Assembly (NCBI GenBank): GCA_902805735.1
Contig: CADCTW010000243.1
Span: 1 to 64,000 of the forward strand
Direction: 5' to 3'
Length of the DNA: 64,000 bases
Source: an uncultured Gemmatimonadota bacterium
Lineage (GTDB): Bacteria; Gemmatimonadota; Gemmatimonadetes; Longimicrobiales; Longimicrobiaceae
Below the pieces are notes generated by a model. That model made no database searches. It saw only the letters and a program-made list of their open reading frames with translations, and had not been told where the DNA came from. Within the stretch, counting starts at the first letter, position 1, and every line of letters begins with the position of its first letter. Shown piece after piece: positions 36,801-44,476 of the stretch. The position numbers were made by a program, and so were the translations under genes.

Positions 36801-37857
36801 GGAAGCGAGGTTCGACGCCATCGACCGCAGCGTTGGCGAGGACGCCTGGCGCGTCCACCGTCGCAACAGCGGCAAGGTGGATCGGTACGGGAAGAAGTAT
36901 TCCTGGATCGCCTATTTCGAGATGTACGGCTTGAGGCTCGACGAGGGCACCCTCGACGAGTGGCACGGAGCGGCGCGTCCGTCCGATGCGGACATTGATC
37001 CGAGCTTCCCCACGCCAGGTCGGACATGGATGCCGGACCTGCCGGAGATCTTCTCCACCGCACCCGCCGAAGCGCGCGACTGGCTGTCACATCAGACGAC
37101 ACCCGACTACCGGTCCCTGCTGAATCCTCAAGTTGTGGACGGTGTGGATGGCCCGTGGGTACTACTGAACGGATATGTCGAGCAATCCGCCCCGACCGAT
37201 GGCCGGCGAATCTTCACTTTTCTGCGTGGGGTGCTGACAAAACCGAAGCTGGTCGACCGGCTCGTCGGCATCTTCGATTCGTTGAAGTATCCTGGCAACA
37301 ATGCCATTCCGGATGGGCAGGAGGACCACTACACGTACGCGGGTGAGATCCCCTGGTCAGCCCGTTTCGGTGTGGCGCTCCGCACTCCGTCGGGGAAAGC
37401 GGAACGCGACATCCGCGAAGCTTTTGAGTCGCACGACGGCGTGCGTTGGGTTCCGGGTGTCAAGGTCGAGATACCAGTAAGCGATTTCGCTTGGGAGAGC
37501 TATCATAGTGAGGTGAACCAGGCCGGCCGCATCGAAGTGCCGGCACCCGCGCTCTGTGAGCGACTCGGGCTGGTCAACCACCAGGGTGAGTGGGACCTGT
37601 ATGATTCTGCCGGCAGCGTCGCCTCGCTGTACCGGGAATCCAAGTCGGAGTCCGACACGTACTCGTCCCATCTAGTGTACCTACGTGCTGACCTCATGTC
37701 CCGATACCTCCGGCAGACACGCCAGACTCTTATGTGGTTCAACTGGGGTGAGCGAGGCTTTGAGCATCGGACGACGATGGAGGTCATGGACGAGCTTAGA
37801 GCAGTGTTCGCGCGATACGACCACATCCATCGGCATGCGGAGGTCTGGACGCGGTAG
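33811..37857 (+). CDS. Mrr-like nuclease/STAND NTPase fusion
   Basis: 1348 residues with GGAGGG seven nt before the ATG. Residues 20-170 look like the restriction-endonuclease (Mrr/PD-(D/E)XK) fold: GVEFHLRL near 46-53 and WYGWQCRWYE near 66-74, although the usual QxK is QCR here. An STAND/NACHT-type NTPase follows: Walker A ADAGCGKTE near 326 and Walker B PVVIDGLNEAED near 397. The rest is a long, mostly helical sensor-like region. This nuclease-STAND-sensor layout is that of Avs (antiviral STAND) proteins, in which target binding activates the nuclease. I infer the same here, with the radical SAM enzyme and small protein as dedicated partners. Confidence 0.75.
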   Translation: MPNVNWATFADLPGAADINFELLCRALVRLHYGRFGDFFALANQPGVEFHLRLTEPCALGEAGRWYGWQCRWYELQSGRPIGTTRRKKIEEAISKTEAEVPGITDWVLWTRHPLTAGDQEWYHGLATRMRLHLWTAADAEHLLSGPAEILRSTYFGELVLTEGVLQELHRTAVAPIKRRWQPEVHQVINAERSLRRMLGTGDAWSELNSAAGRLEVGASAIAGNRTRLATVLSEQLEALTAAARAAAAQLNDTASLLHSGDLELLRAHLDSVAPPATEWEVLLRRLRAARHSVVLVATNVVADLHTAHQVRSALRRDLAREFVAVLADAGCGKTELAAQLTSATADRPAGILLHGRGLHAGKDLDDLARGVVVNGKPVPSFQGLLAALDAAGRRAGRRLPVVIDGLNEAEDPRDWQSPLGSLVESLYKYPYVLVACTLRSAFADEALPDAVKRINVPSFERDTAQAVRRYFRYYKINPADALLPWGLLRHPLTLRLFCEVANPERKVTVGVEAIPGSLTAIFDRYLEQAADRIAQLAPRNRRYYQADVLAALEKIGAALWEEDTRSLGIDWLRRYLGDQERPWNESIVSALENDGVLFRVPGDRPGSGEMSVIYDALGGHLIADAILGATDAVRFKEWIGDEDNLIALTGNLDERHPLADDIFVALAGLTPRRSHRTQLWSVLDEPSRTEALYEAAKLEGAFLDANTVAELGRLVAAKPAGRRDLLDRVRVTRAARSHPLDATFLDAALRPMQIADRDLRWSEWVRSKQKEVLGDLEDLERRWAQDPARSSSDALRARWAMWTLTSTVRALRDQATKSLYWFGFGDPNGLFDLTLDALEVNDPYIPERMLAACYGVAMSWWADPRGGAVRGALPRFAQELVTRMFVPEAPASTRHALTRDYALGVIAVAKMIVPTCIAEEHDAYLQPPYAHLSSPFPPASEIKDLDVAGAEHAIHMDFGNYTLGRLVSDRRNYDYDDPTFQEVRRQIYHRILQLGYSEARFDAIDRSVGEDAWRVHRRNSGKVDRYGKKYSWIAYFEMYGLRLDEGTLDEWHGAARPSDADIDPSFPTPGRTWMPDLPEIFSTAPAEARDWLSHQTTPDYRSLLNPQVVDGVDGPWVLLNGYVEQSAPTDGRRIFTFLRGVLTKPKLVDRLVGIFDSLKYPGNNAIPDGQEDHYTYAGEIPWSARFGVALRTPSGKAERDIREAFESHDGVRWVPGVKVEIPVSDFAWESYHSEVNQAGRIEVPAPALCERLGLVNHQGEWDLYDSAGSVASLYRESKSESDTYSSHLVYLRADLMSRYLRQTRQTLMWFNWGERGFEHRTTMEVMDELRAVFARYDHIHRHAEVWTR

Positions 37858-38380
37858 GTAGGAGTAGAAGATCATCTCCCCTCACGAATGATCCCATCAT
37901 CAGAGATGATCCACGGCCTTCTTGAGACCCGGATTGGGTTGAAGACCCGCGGGTGCTCAGGTCGTCGGTACCTGCGCTCCGGTGCGTTCAGCCACCGACG
38001 CACGAACGAACGCGCGCGGTTGCCGCCGGCCCAGTCTGCGGCGCCCTACCTCACGATCGCTAGCTGGAGGGGAGTGCCACTCGGCGGTTCGGTGAGGCTG
38101 GGCTCTGCCGCCCCGGAGTGTGACCGTTGTGTGACCTCCCTGAGGCCTGGATCTGCCATTTACACGGCTCTGCGTGCTGCAAGTTACCAGAAAAGTCCCT
38201 GTATACGCTCACCTTCACTGATATAGCTGCCCAGCAGGTTTGCTGAACGCCGACGACATGCGCGTCCAGGTCGACCACGCCGTCCTCGTCCAGCACGACC
38301 CCGGAGCGTTATGTAGTCGAATCGTGCAAGCTGTTTAGACGCGTATGTTTGCGCACCTGCTGCAGCTGCGCAGCACAAAG
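37858..38380. other. Gene-poor stretch after STAND gene
   Basis: About 520 nt with several overlapping short ORFs on both strands, none with a convincing start, codon bias or family resemblance. Nothing else recognised until the terminator that follows. Confidence 0.4.
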
Positions 38381-38420
38381 AAGGAAGGGGACGCCGGAGT
38401 TCTCCGGCGTCCCCTTCCTT
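38381..38420. terminator. Strong bidirectional hairpin
   Basis: AAGGAAGGGGACGCCGGAG and CTCCGGCGTCCCCTTCCTT form a perfect 19-bp stem with a 2-nt loop. It lies 30 nt beyond the stop of the minus-strand integrase at 38450 and can end that transcript; the A-rich left flank (CACAAAGAAGG) gives a T-rich end on the minus strand. Confidence 0.8.
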
Positions 38421-38449
38421 CGTAAGTGTGACCGCACTGTGACCGCTTT

Positions 38450-39958
38450 TCAGCGGCCCGGCGCCCTCACGGCGACGTTCACTCCCGGGATCAAACCGTT
38501 CGCGGGCGCATCGCGCACGGAATCAAACTCGACGCACAGATAGACCGCGCGCGCGGCGAAGTGCAGATAGGACGTGTTCATCGCATCGTTCCACCGCTCG
38601 GTGCCCCACCCGCCGCAGATGGCGACGAGCTTGTCAGAGAAGAACTCTGCACGCTCGCTCCGCCACATTCGGCGGAACATGTGCCAGCCACCTCGGAACA
38701 CGTGCGGCAGGGCGCCTCTCGGACTCGTGGCACACCGCTCCACCTTCAGAAACCAGAACTCCATCTCCGCGGCACCTGCACATACGTTGGGGCCGACCGC
38801 CGAGGGTACCAGCGGCGCATCTGGATCATCGGTCCCTCGCTCCTCCAGATACGCGACGAGCGCGTCATGGACGCGCTTCGAGATTGGAATCACCCGATCG
38901 ATCTCCTGCTTGTCATGGCGCATGCTCCAGTAGATCGCTCCGAACGGCCACGCCGATTCAGGAATCGCTTCCTCCCCGATGAGCGCGAGCGCACGCTCCA
39001 CCGCCTGCTCATCTAGGAGGATGTCTCCAACCCGGAGTGATCTCACGGCTGACCGCCGGTGGCCGGTTTCTCTGGCCAGGACGAGCAGGAGCTTCAGAAA
39101 GCCCTTCGGCATGTGGCCGACGTTCGTGTCGCCCCTGCGGCGACGACGTCCGCTGACTTTCCGGTGCGACGGCTCGTCATCGGAGATCTTGGCGCCCCTC
39201 CGCCCGAACCGGTGCGCGCGCAGCTCGGCTTCTGCCGAATCCGCGACGGCGAGCATCGCCTCGTACCGGCTCACGCTCATGACGGGGCGCCTCGCCTGCC
39301 GGACCGGGTCCGGAAGCGTAAGGTCGTCGAGCGGGTTCACCCGCAGGAGCGGCTCTCCTCTTAACCTGACGGTCTTCATCCACCTGAAGATGCTCTGAAG
39401 GCGGTCGAAGTCGTCGAAGAGGGCTCGCTTGCCGGCCCTGCGCAGCACGACGTTGCGCGGAACCCCGCCCGTGAACCGCTGGATGTGGGGCACCCCCTTC
39501 TTCCGTTGCTCCAGGTGGGAATCCACCTCAGTCTGCGAGAAGTGCGCGACGATCATGTCGCGCCCGGTGGTCGTCTCGAAGACCGTCATCACCTTTTCCA
39601 TGTGCCGGGCATTACCCGGTTTCAGCAGCGGGATCTTCTTCTCCCGGTAGACGTCGAACACTTCGCCGAGCGTAAGCTCGGAGCCCTGCATGAGATGCTT
39701 GGCCGCAAGGCCAGTGGCTCCGCCTGCGAGTTTCGATAGCAGCGCCTGCGCGAAATCCTTCGCGCGGGCTTTCGCCTCCTTCAGGTCTGAGGTGCGCGAG
39801 CTCAGCCGCACCCGCTTGCTATTCCCGTTTACCGGGATCCGCGACTCCATCTGGAGCACGGGACTGCCCTCCCGGTGCTTGAGGTCGATCTCCAAACCCA
39901 CGTGCTTTACGGTCGCGACGACGCGCTCCTTCGTTTCGCTCTGCTTTCCCACGTTCAA
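38450..39958 (-). CDS. Tyrosine recombinase/integrase (module A)
   Basis: 502 residues. The catalytic set is visible: ETGHRRSAVRSLRVGD (Arg I) near 300, GGWHMFRRMWRSE (HxxR) near 430, GGWG, and MNTSYLHF (Tyr nucleophile) near 466. The N-terminal SAM-like region includes FDVYREKKIPLLKPGNARHMEK. It is larger than typical phage integrases owing to a basic insert (SGRRRRRGDTNVG). Upstream on the same strand lies an HTH gene with a terminator between. One of two divergent integrases in this element; it may catalyse integration at the tRNA-Pro site. Confidence 0.85.
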   Translation of the reverse strand: MNVGKQSETKERVVATVKHVGLEIDLKHREGSPVLQMESRIPVNGNSKRVRLSSRTSDLKEAKARAKDFAQALLSKLAGGATGLAAKHLMQGSELTLGEVFDVYREKKIPLLKPGNARHMEKVMTVFETTTGRDMIVAHFSQTEVDSHLEQRKKGVPHIQRFTGGVPRNVVLRRAGKRALFDDFDRLQSIFRWMKTVRLRGEPLLRVNPLDDLTLPDPVRQARRPVMSVSRYEAMLAVADSAEAELRAHRFGRRGAKISDDEPSHRKVSGRRRRRGDTNVGHMPKGFLKLLLVLARETGHRRSAVRSLRVGDILLDEQAVERALALIGEEAIPESAWPFGAIYWSMRHDKQEIDRVIPISKRVHDALVAYLEERGTDDPDAPLVPSAVGPNVCAGAAEMEFWFLKVERCATSPRGALPHVFRGGWHMFRRMWRSERAEFFSDKLVAICGGWGTERWNDAMNTSYLHFAARAVYLCVEFDSVRDAPANGLIPGVNVAVRAPGR

Positions 39959-39990
39959 CGCTCCTTTCGGACGGTCATAGCCATAAACAG

Positions 39991-40017
39991 AAAACCCCGT
40001 GCGTCATTCACACGGGG
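39991..40017 (-). terminator. Intrinsic terminator between HTH gene and integrase A
   Basis: On the minus strand CCCCGTG, a 9-nt loop and CACGGGG are followed by TTTTCTGTTTA. It sits 10 nt after the HTH gene stop and before the integrase start, so the integrase needs read-through or its own promoter. Confidence 0.75.
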
Positions 40018-40026
40018 ACAGATCCT

Positions 40027-40500
40027 TCACCTCCTACCTTCTCCCACCGCCGTCCGAGCCAGCGCTTCGGCATCGAACCCCTTGCGGCCGGCGCGCGGCG
40101 GCGCCTCCGCCTCGGCCGCGGGGCGCACGGGCTTGCGCGGGAGCTCCCCGCGGAAGAACCGCGGGGACCCCTTTCGCCCCGCGTTACTGAGGCGCCCCTC
40201 CGCCTGCAGGGCGCGCAGGTGCGATGGCGAGTATCCGCTGTACGCGGACGCCTGCTCCAGCGTGAGCATCGCCGCGGCTTCGCGGCGCATCGCATCGGCC
40301 AACTCGCGCGCGTGCGTCTCACACAGGCGCGCGGCGGCCCGCATCCCGTACCGGACCCGCAGGGTCGCGGCTTCCTCGCGCCAGGCGTGCACGAGCGCGC
40401 CGAGAGGCGCGTCCGGAGCCACTCCCTCCTCGCCAGCCATGTGCGGCGTTGCGCCGCCGCCGGCGCGCCGGCGCTTCCCGTCGCCACTCTCGTTGGCCAT
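40027..40500 (-). CDS. HTH/excisionase-like partner of integrase A
   Basis: 157 residues from ATG 40500. The central part is helical (TLRVRYGMRAAARLCETHARELADAMRREAA) and is followed by LEQASAYSGYSPSHLRALQAEGRLSNAGRKGSPRFFR near 98-134, a MerR/excisionase-type winged helix. Likely a directionality factor or regulator of the integrase. The same type of gene precedes the divergent integrase at 41636 and, in weaker form, the one at 61792. Confidence 0.7.
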   Translation of the reverse strand: MANESGDGKRRRAGGGATPHMAGEEGVAPDAPLGALVHAWREEAATLRVRYGMRAAARLCETHARELADAMRREAAAMLTLEQASAYSGYSPSHLRALQAEGRLSNAGRKGSPRFFRGELPRKPVRPAAEAEAPPRAGRKGFDAEALARTAVGEGRR

Positions 40501-40749
40501 GGACTCGCCTCTCGGACCGGAGCTTCGCTCGTCTGGTCCCTGAGGACGTAGCCGCGGCACCGCTCCGCGCCCTTCGGGGCCGGCGCTGGCCGCCGGATGT
40601 GCCGCTTACGCGGACAGAAAGCCTCCTTGAAGAAAAGGTTTGGTTGAAGCGTTCGGGTTGCGCCTGAGTCCTGCTGGCCGGGTCCGGGTGCACACCACCT
40701 GCGCTGGCCTGCCGCGTCTACGCGCCTCTGGCGCTTCGGTCGGGCGGGT

Positions 40750-41040
40750 TCGCGCTCCTCCTTCAACCTCCTTTTTCTTTTTTGTCGGCTGCGGCCGTTG
40801 TCGGCCGGTTCCCGCGGGTCGTTTCACACGAAGCCGACGGCTTCGTACGCTCGCTGGGCATCTGGGCAGGAGAAGAAGGAAGGATCTACTACTACTTTTC
40901 TTTTTTGGGTTTGGGGTTCTAAAGAAGAACCCAGAGTAGGGGGCTAAGGCTTCTGGAGACCCCCCTCTTCTTTCCCCCCCTATAGTCCCCCCCTTTCTTC
41001 TCCCCCCTTGGGGTCGGGAGGGGACCAGAGGACGGGGTGG
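40750..41040. other. Low-complexity polypurine/polypyrimidine tract
   Basis: Within the gene-free stretch 40501-41180 the composition changes sharply: runs such as CCTTTTTCTTTTTTG, CTTTTCTTTTTTGGG, CCCCCCTCTTCTTTCCCCCCC and CCCCCCCTTTCTTCTCCCCCC. A small hairpin (GGGTTCT...AGAACCC, 40914-40932) lies inside. Such tracts can form triplex or open easily and could mark an origin, attP region or promoter cluster between the two divergent integrase modules. Confidence 0.55.
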
Positions 41041-41115
41041 TGCACGCGGGGGACGGACGATCACGAAGGGGCTCGGCGGCATCGCCGCCGCGCCGGATGC
41101 GGGGCAACAACGAAA

Positions 41116-41160
41116 GAGGGCCGCGCCGGAGCCGATCATCGGCTTCCAGTCGCGGCCCTC
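41116..41160. terminator. Nested hairpin between integrase modules
   Basis: GAGGGCCGCG pairs with CGCGGCCCTC, enclosing GGAGCCGAT/ATCGGCTTCC. It sits just before the start of the HTH gene at 41181; a terminator or a leader structure. Confidence 0.65.
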
Positions 41161-41180
41161 GCTGCAGAGGGGGGTGTCGC

Positions 41181-41639
41181 GTGGGGGAGGGAACTACCTG
41201 CGGGCGGAACGAAGCCGCTCACGATCAGCTGGGAGGGCCAGCGGCGCTCCTCACGGAGCGCACGCTCCTGCAGGCGCTGCCCGTGGGCCTCGATCCGTGG
41301 ATCGAGCCGTGGCTGCGCGGCGCCGTGGCCGAGAACCAGGTGCTGGAGATGAACGGCGCGCGGAGCGCCGCGGCCGCGCGGTGCCGCGTCCTCGTCTCTT
41401 TCATCGAAGCCGCCCGCGAGTGGCTGGACGGCGAGGTGGATGTGGCTGAGGCCGCCGAGGTCACGGGGTGCTGCGAGGAGACGGTGAGGCGGAAGGTCCG
41501 GGAGGGAGTCCTCCCCGATCGCCGCCCGGCGGGCCGGGGACGGCACCGCGTCCGCCGCGGCGACCTCCCGTCCCTCGACCGCCGCTACGACGCCGCGGCG
41601 GACGCCGTCCGTCTTGCCGCTACGCGGGAGGCGCGATGA
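41181..41639 (+). CDS. HTH/excisionase-like partner of integrase B
   Basis: 152 residues from GTG 41181 (AGAGGGGGG upstream); the earlier part of the ORF overlaps a hairpin. LLTERTLLQALPVGLDPWIEPWLRG is followed by a helical part and VAEAAEVTGCCEETVRRKVREGVLPDRRPAGRGRHRVRRGDL, an excisionase/MerR-like winged helix. Its stop overlaps the integrase ATG, so the two are translated together. Start uncertain. Confidence 0.68.
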   Translation: MGEGTTCGRNEAAHDQLGGPAALLTERTLLQALPVGLDPWIEPWLRGAVAENQVLEMNGARSAAAARCRVLVSFIEAAREWLDGEVDVAEAAEVTGCCEETVRRKVREGVLPDRRPAGRGRHRVRRGDLPSLDRRYDAAADAVRLAATREAR

Positions 41640-42904
41640 ACACCGTTGGGGTGGTCACCGCACGCTCACGCGTGGCGCAGGGGGCAGACGTGGCACAGCG
41701 CACGAAGGCGCGCCGGAAGAAGAACTGGAACACCTCGGTGGGTGAGCATGGGTTCACCGTGCGTCTCTTCGAGACGCACCCGGGGAGCCGCATCTACCGT
41801 TCGGTTTGGATTCCGGGGCGCGATGGTGCCCCGGGCCGCGAGGACAAGAAGAGCCTGGGCCACTCCGACCGCGACCTCGCGGTCAAGCAGGCGTACGAGC
41901 TGATCGCGCACCTGCGCTCGGCGGGGGATGGGGTACCCCAGGGCGAGATCACGCTGGGCGCCCTCCGCGCCCGTTATGTGGCCAGCCGCGCCCACGCGCG
42001 GAAGAAGGAGCGCACCCGCGCCGAGGACGAGCGCAAACTTGAGCGCGTAGTCGCGTTCCTCGGGCCGACGCGCCGCGTCGTCTCGCTCGACGAGGAGGCG
42101 GTCCTGGACTATGTGGACGCGCGCCGAGGCGGCGACCCGTCGCTGCTGCACGTGCGTCCGCGGGCGGCGGATGCGCCGCCGGACAACGACCGCACTGTCG
42201 AAGCCGATCTGGTGGCCCTGCACACGATGGTGCGCTGGGGGTGCGTGACCAAGAACGCGAAGGGGGTCACCCTCCTCGCGTCGGACCCGCTGAAGGGGAT
42301 AGCGTTCCCCCGCGAGCTGAACCCGCGCGGGCCGGTCCTCAACGAGGACGACCTGCAGACGCTGCTCGGCGTCGCGGACACCATCCACCCGCTCCTGCGG
42401 CCCGCGTTGATCGTGGCCGACGGCACGGGCCGGCGCCTCTCCGCATGGCGCCAACTGCGTTGGCGCGACATCGACTTTACGCGCGAGCAGTACGGGGCGA
42501 TCCACTGGCCCGGCGAGACCGACAAGGGCGGCCTCGCCATGTGGCGGCCCATCAGCGCCCGTGTGCGCGATGCACTGCTTGGCCTCCGGCCCGTGAAGCC
42601 GGAGCCGGACGGGCCAGTCTTCCCGGCGCCGCGCAGCCCCGCCGAGCCTGTGGCGAAGCGCCAGCTCCACACCTGGCTCAAGAAAGCGTACCAGACGGCC
42701 CGCTTGGTTCCCGACCCGGGCGGGATGTGGCATCCCGTGAGGCGCAAGTGGGTTTCCGAGCGGAAGGGCTATCCGCTTACGGACATCGCCGCCGCGGGAG
42801 GCTGGAAGGATGAGCGCTCGCTCAAGAGCTACATGAAGGAGGATCCGGATACGGTGCGGAAGGTCGTGCTCGAGCCGACGCACCGGCTCAGGAGGGGCGA
42901 ATGA
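41636..42904 (+). CDS. Tyrosine recombinase/integrase (module B)
   Basis: 422 residues from ATG 41636, overlapping the HTH gene stop. ADGTGRRLSAWRQLRWRD (Arg I) near 263, GMWHPVRRKWVSER (HxxR) near 365-372, AAGGWKDERSLKSYM with the Tyr near 397. The C-terminal box is very like that of the integrase at 61792 (FRRKWVSERK, AAGGWTDERSL), so B and C are close relatives while A is distant. Followed, with a 4-nt overlap, by a small membrane protein. Confidence 0.85.
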   Translation: MNTVGVVTARSRVAQGADVAQRTKARRKKNWNTSVGEHGFTVRLFETHPGSRIYRSVWIPGRDGAPGREDKKSLGHSDRDLAVKQAYELIAHLRSAGDGVPQGEITLGALRARYVASRAHARKKERTRAEDERKLERVVAFLGPTRRVVSLDEEAVLDYVDARRGGDPSLLHVRPRAADAPPDNDRTVEADLVALHTMVRWGCVTKNAKGVTLLASDPLKGIAFPRELNPRGPVLNEDDLQTLLGVADTIHPLLRPALIVADGTGRRLSAWRQLRWRDIDFTREQYGAIHWPGETDKGGLAMWRPISARVRDALLGLRPVKPEPDGPVFPAPRSPAEPVAKRQLHTWLKKAYQTARLVPDPGGMWHPVRRKWVSERKGYPLTDIAAAGGWKDERSLKSYMKEDPDTVRKVVLEPTHRLRRGE

Positions 42905-43110
42905 GCCTAAGCGGCGGTGGTTTGAACGGTGAGCGGATCGCCTACGTTGCGTGCGCACTAGCATACTTTGCGCTGCACCTGGCGATACTCGCGAGGCGGC
43001 CGCCTCATCGGTCTCGCGCTGATTGGCACAACATGGTGACGACTGTCATGGTGGGCGTTCCGCTTGCCGTGGCGGCGGCCGTCGTGATTACGAGCCTGCT
43101 TCGGTCCTGA
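42901..43110 (+). CDS. Small two-segment membrane protein
   Basis: 69 residues, two hydrophobic helices (AYVACALAYFALHLAIL near 13-29; VTTVMVGVPLAVAAAVVITSLL near 46-67) with a basic loop between. It starts inside the integrase stop (ATGA), so it is co-translated with integrase B. Function unknown. Confidence 0.6.
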   Translation: MSLSGGGLNGERIAYVACALAYFALHLAILARRPPHRSRADWHNMVTTVMVGVPLAVAAAVVITSLLRS

Positions 43111-43118
43111 CCCGCTCT

Positions 43119-44318
43119 TCATCTAGCGGGTGGGCCGTTCTCAGGAGGCGCTCGGAAGGAGGCCATCAACATAAGTGCTCTGCGCCCGGCTCGGCTGCCT
43201 GGTCCGTCCGATGAGAACACGCCCACAATGGATGCTAGTCCTGCCAGGTACAGAGCACCACGGGCCACCGGGCCGCCGATCGGGAGGGCGGCTGCTAGGT
43301 TGTCGATCACATCTGGAGACCAGAGTACCATCAAGCCCAAGGCAATCCCTACAGTCGTCAGCGCCGTTCTCATTCGCCTGGCCCACTGCGAAGGGCTGGT
43401 CGCAACTGCAGCGCATCCGAATTGAATGTCGGCGATCGTCGACCACTCGCTTCTGACGCTCGCAAGCAACGCGGAGCGTCCCGCATTGATTAGATCTGTG
43501 TCGGTCGCTTTGCCCGGGGCAAGACACCCATGAGCATTGCGAAGGGTGCGTACAGCCGCCTCGCTCTCACGCCGTTTTATCAGACGGGTGTCAGGCGGGT
43601 CAGAACGCAGAATCCGGGGCAAGGTGCCGTTGATCGCTGAAGTCGCTTCAGCGAGGCAGTGCCCTAGCTGCTCCTGCACCTGCAGATCAGCCCTGTCCGT
43701 TCCGTTGTGCCTCAGTACTTTGACAAACTTGTGGAAAGCTGCAACCGCTCTCGCCTCGGGTTCCATTCGGCCGGCCCAGAACGCTGGAAACGAGGTTTTC
43801 AACTCGGCGTAAATCCATGCGGGTAGTAGTGCGTAGGGAAGGATGAATGCGGCGAGAGTAGCGCTGCGGAAAACGTCGGTGACCCAATGTTCGCGGAGGA
43901 TGTAGTATACGAGGGTAGTTCCGAGAGTCAGGACGACACCCACGGCTGCTGTCCACACAACCGGCCACAGAGTGAATTTCGGTGGCACATCTGCCCCGAA
44001 CCGCTGACGGATCCACCAAGCGACCGTAAAAAGAGCCGGAAGGAGCGCTGCAAGCAGCGACCAGAATCCTACGGACTGATCGTTCAATGCTTCGGAGTAA
44101 ACCGCCCAGATGTGCAAGGCCGACCCACCCCATCCAACTATGACGGAGAACGGCGCAAGTCGAGACGCCCAGCGTTTCGAAGCCACTCGTCGTGAGTTAA
44201 GGCGAAGTAGGATGCTCGTTAGGCGCGTCTGCACGCGAGGTTCGAAGTTTAGCTGCTCTACCAAAGGTGATGTTGCCACTCGGTTCGCAGCAGGAAGGGG
44301 CTTCTGCTTATCAGGCAT
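43119..44318 (-). CDS. Multi-pass membrane protein of unknown function
   Basis: 399 residues. About six hydrophobic segments: four between residues 56 and 170 (for example LLAALLPALFTVAWWI and WTAAVGVVLTLGTTLVYYIL) and two near the C-terminus (ALTTVGIALGLMVLW, GALYLAGLASIVGVF). A soluble helical domain of about 150 residues separates the two groups. Layout recalls membrane effectors of defence systems, but no family is recognised and it has no coupled partner gene. It is the last gene before att copy 2. Confidence 0.65.
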   Translation of the reverse strand: MPDKQKPLPAANRVATSPLVEQLNFEPRVQTRLTSILLRLNSRRVASKRWASRLAPFSVIVGWGGSALHIWAVYSEALNDQSVGFWSLLAALLPALFTVAWWIRQRFGADVPPKFTLWPVVWTAAVGVVLTLGTTLVYYILREHWVTDVFRSATLAAFILPYALLPAWIYAELKTSFPAFWAGRMEPEARAVAAFHKFVKVLRHNGTDRADLQVQEQLGHCLAEATSAINGTLPRILRSDPPDTRLIKRRESEAAVRTLRNAHGCLAPGKATDTDLINAGRSALLASVRSEWSTIADIQFGCAAVATSPSQWARRMRTALTTVGIALGLMVLWSPDVIDNLAAALPIGGPVARGALYLAGLASIVGVFSSDGPGSRAGRRALMLMASFRAPPENGPPAR

Positions 44319-44385
44319 GGTGGTTCGTGGCGGATTGAAGGAAGCGATACTCGCTGAACGACTCGCCGGGTTGCGACAGCAAAAC

Positions 44386-44424
44386 GCGAAGGTCCCGCAA
44401 CGAAAACCGCTGCGGGACCTTCGC
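44386..44424. terminator. 14-bp-stem hairpin beside att copy 2
   Basis: GCGAAGGTCCCGCA and TGCGGGACCTTCGC form a perfect 14-bp stem with an 11-nt loop, ending 7 nt before the tRNA-Pro fragment. Spacing and stem length equal those of the hairpin beside copy 1, but the sequence differs. Confidence 0.7.
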
Positions 44425-44431
44425 TTGTGCT

Positions 44432-44476
44432 AGTCGGGACGGCCGGATTTGAACCGGCGACCCCCTGAACCCCATT
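44432..44476 (-). other. Attachment-site copy 2: 3' half of tRNA-Pro(GGG)
   Basis: Identical over 45 bp to 291-335: AATGGGGTTCAGGGGGTC on the minus strand, then the T-arm and acceptor 3' strand. The sequence to its right (TTACGGGGTATCCCGCG) does not provide the D-arm or 5' acceptor of a tRNA, so this is the junction between two stacked elements and not an intact gene. Confidence 0.8.
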
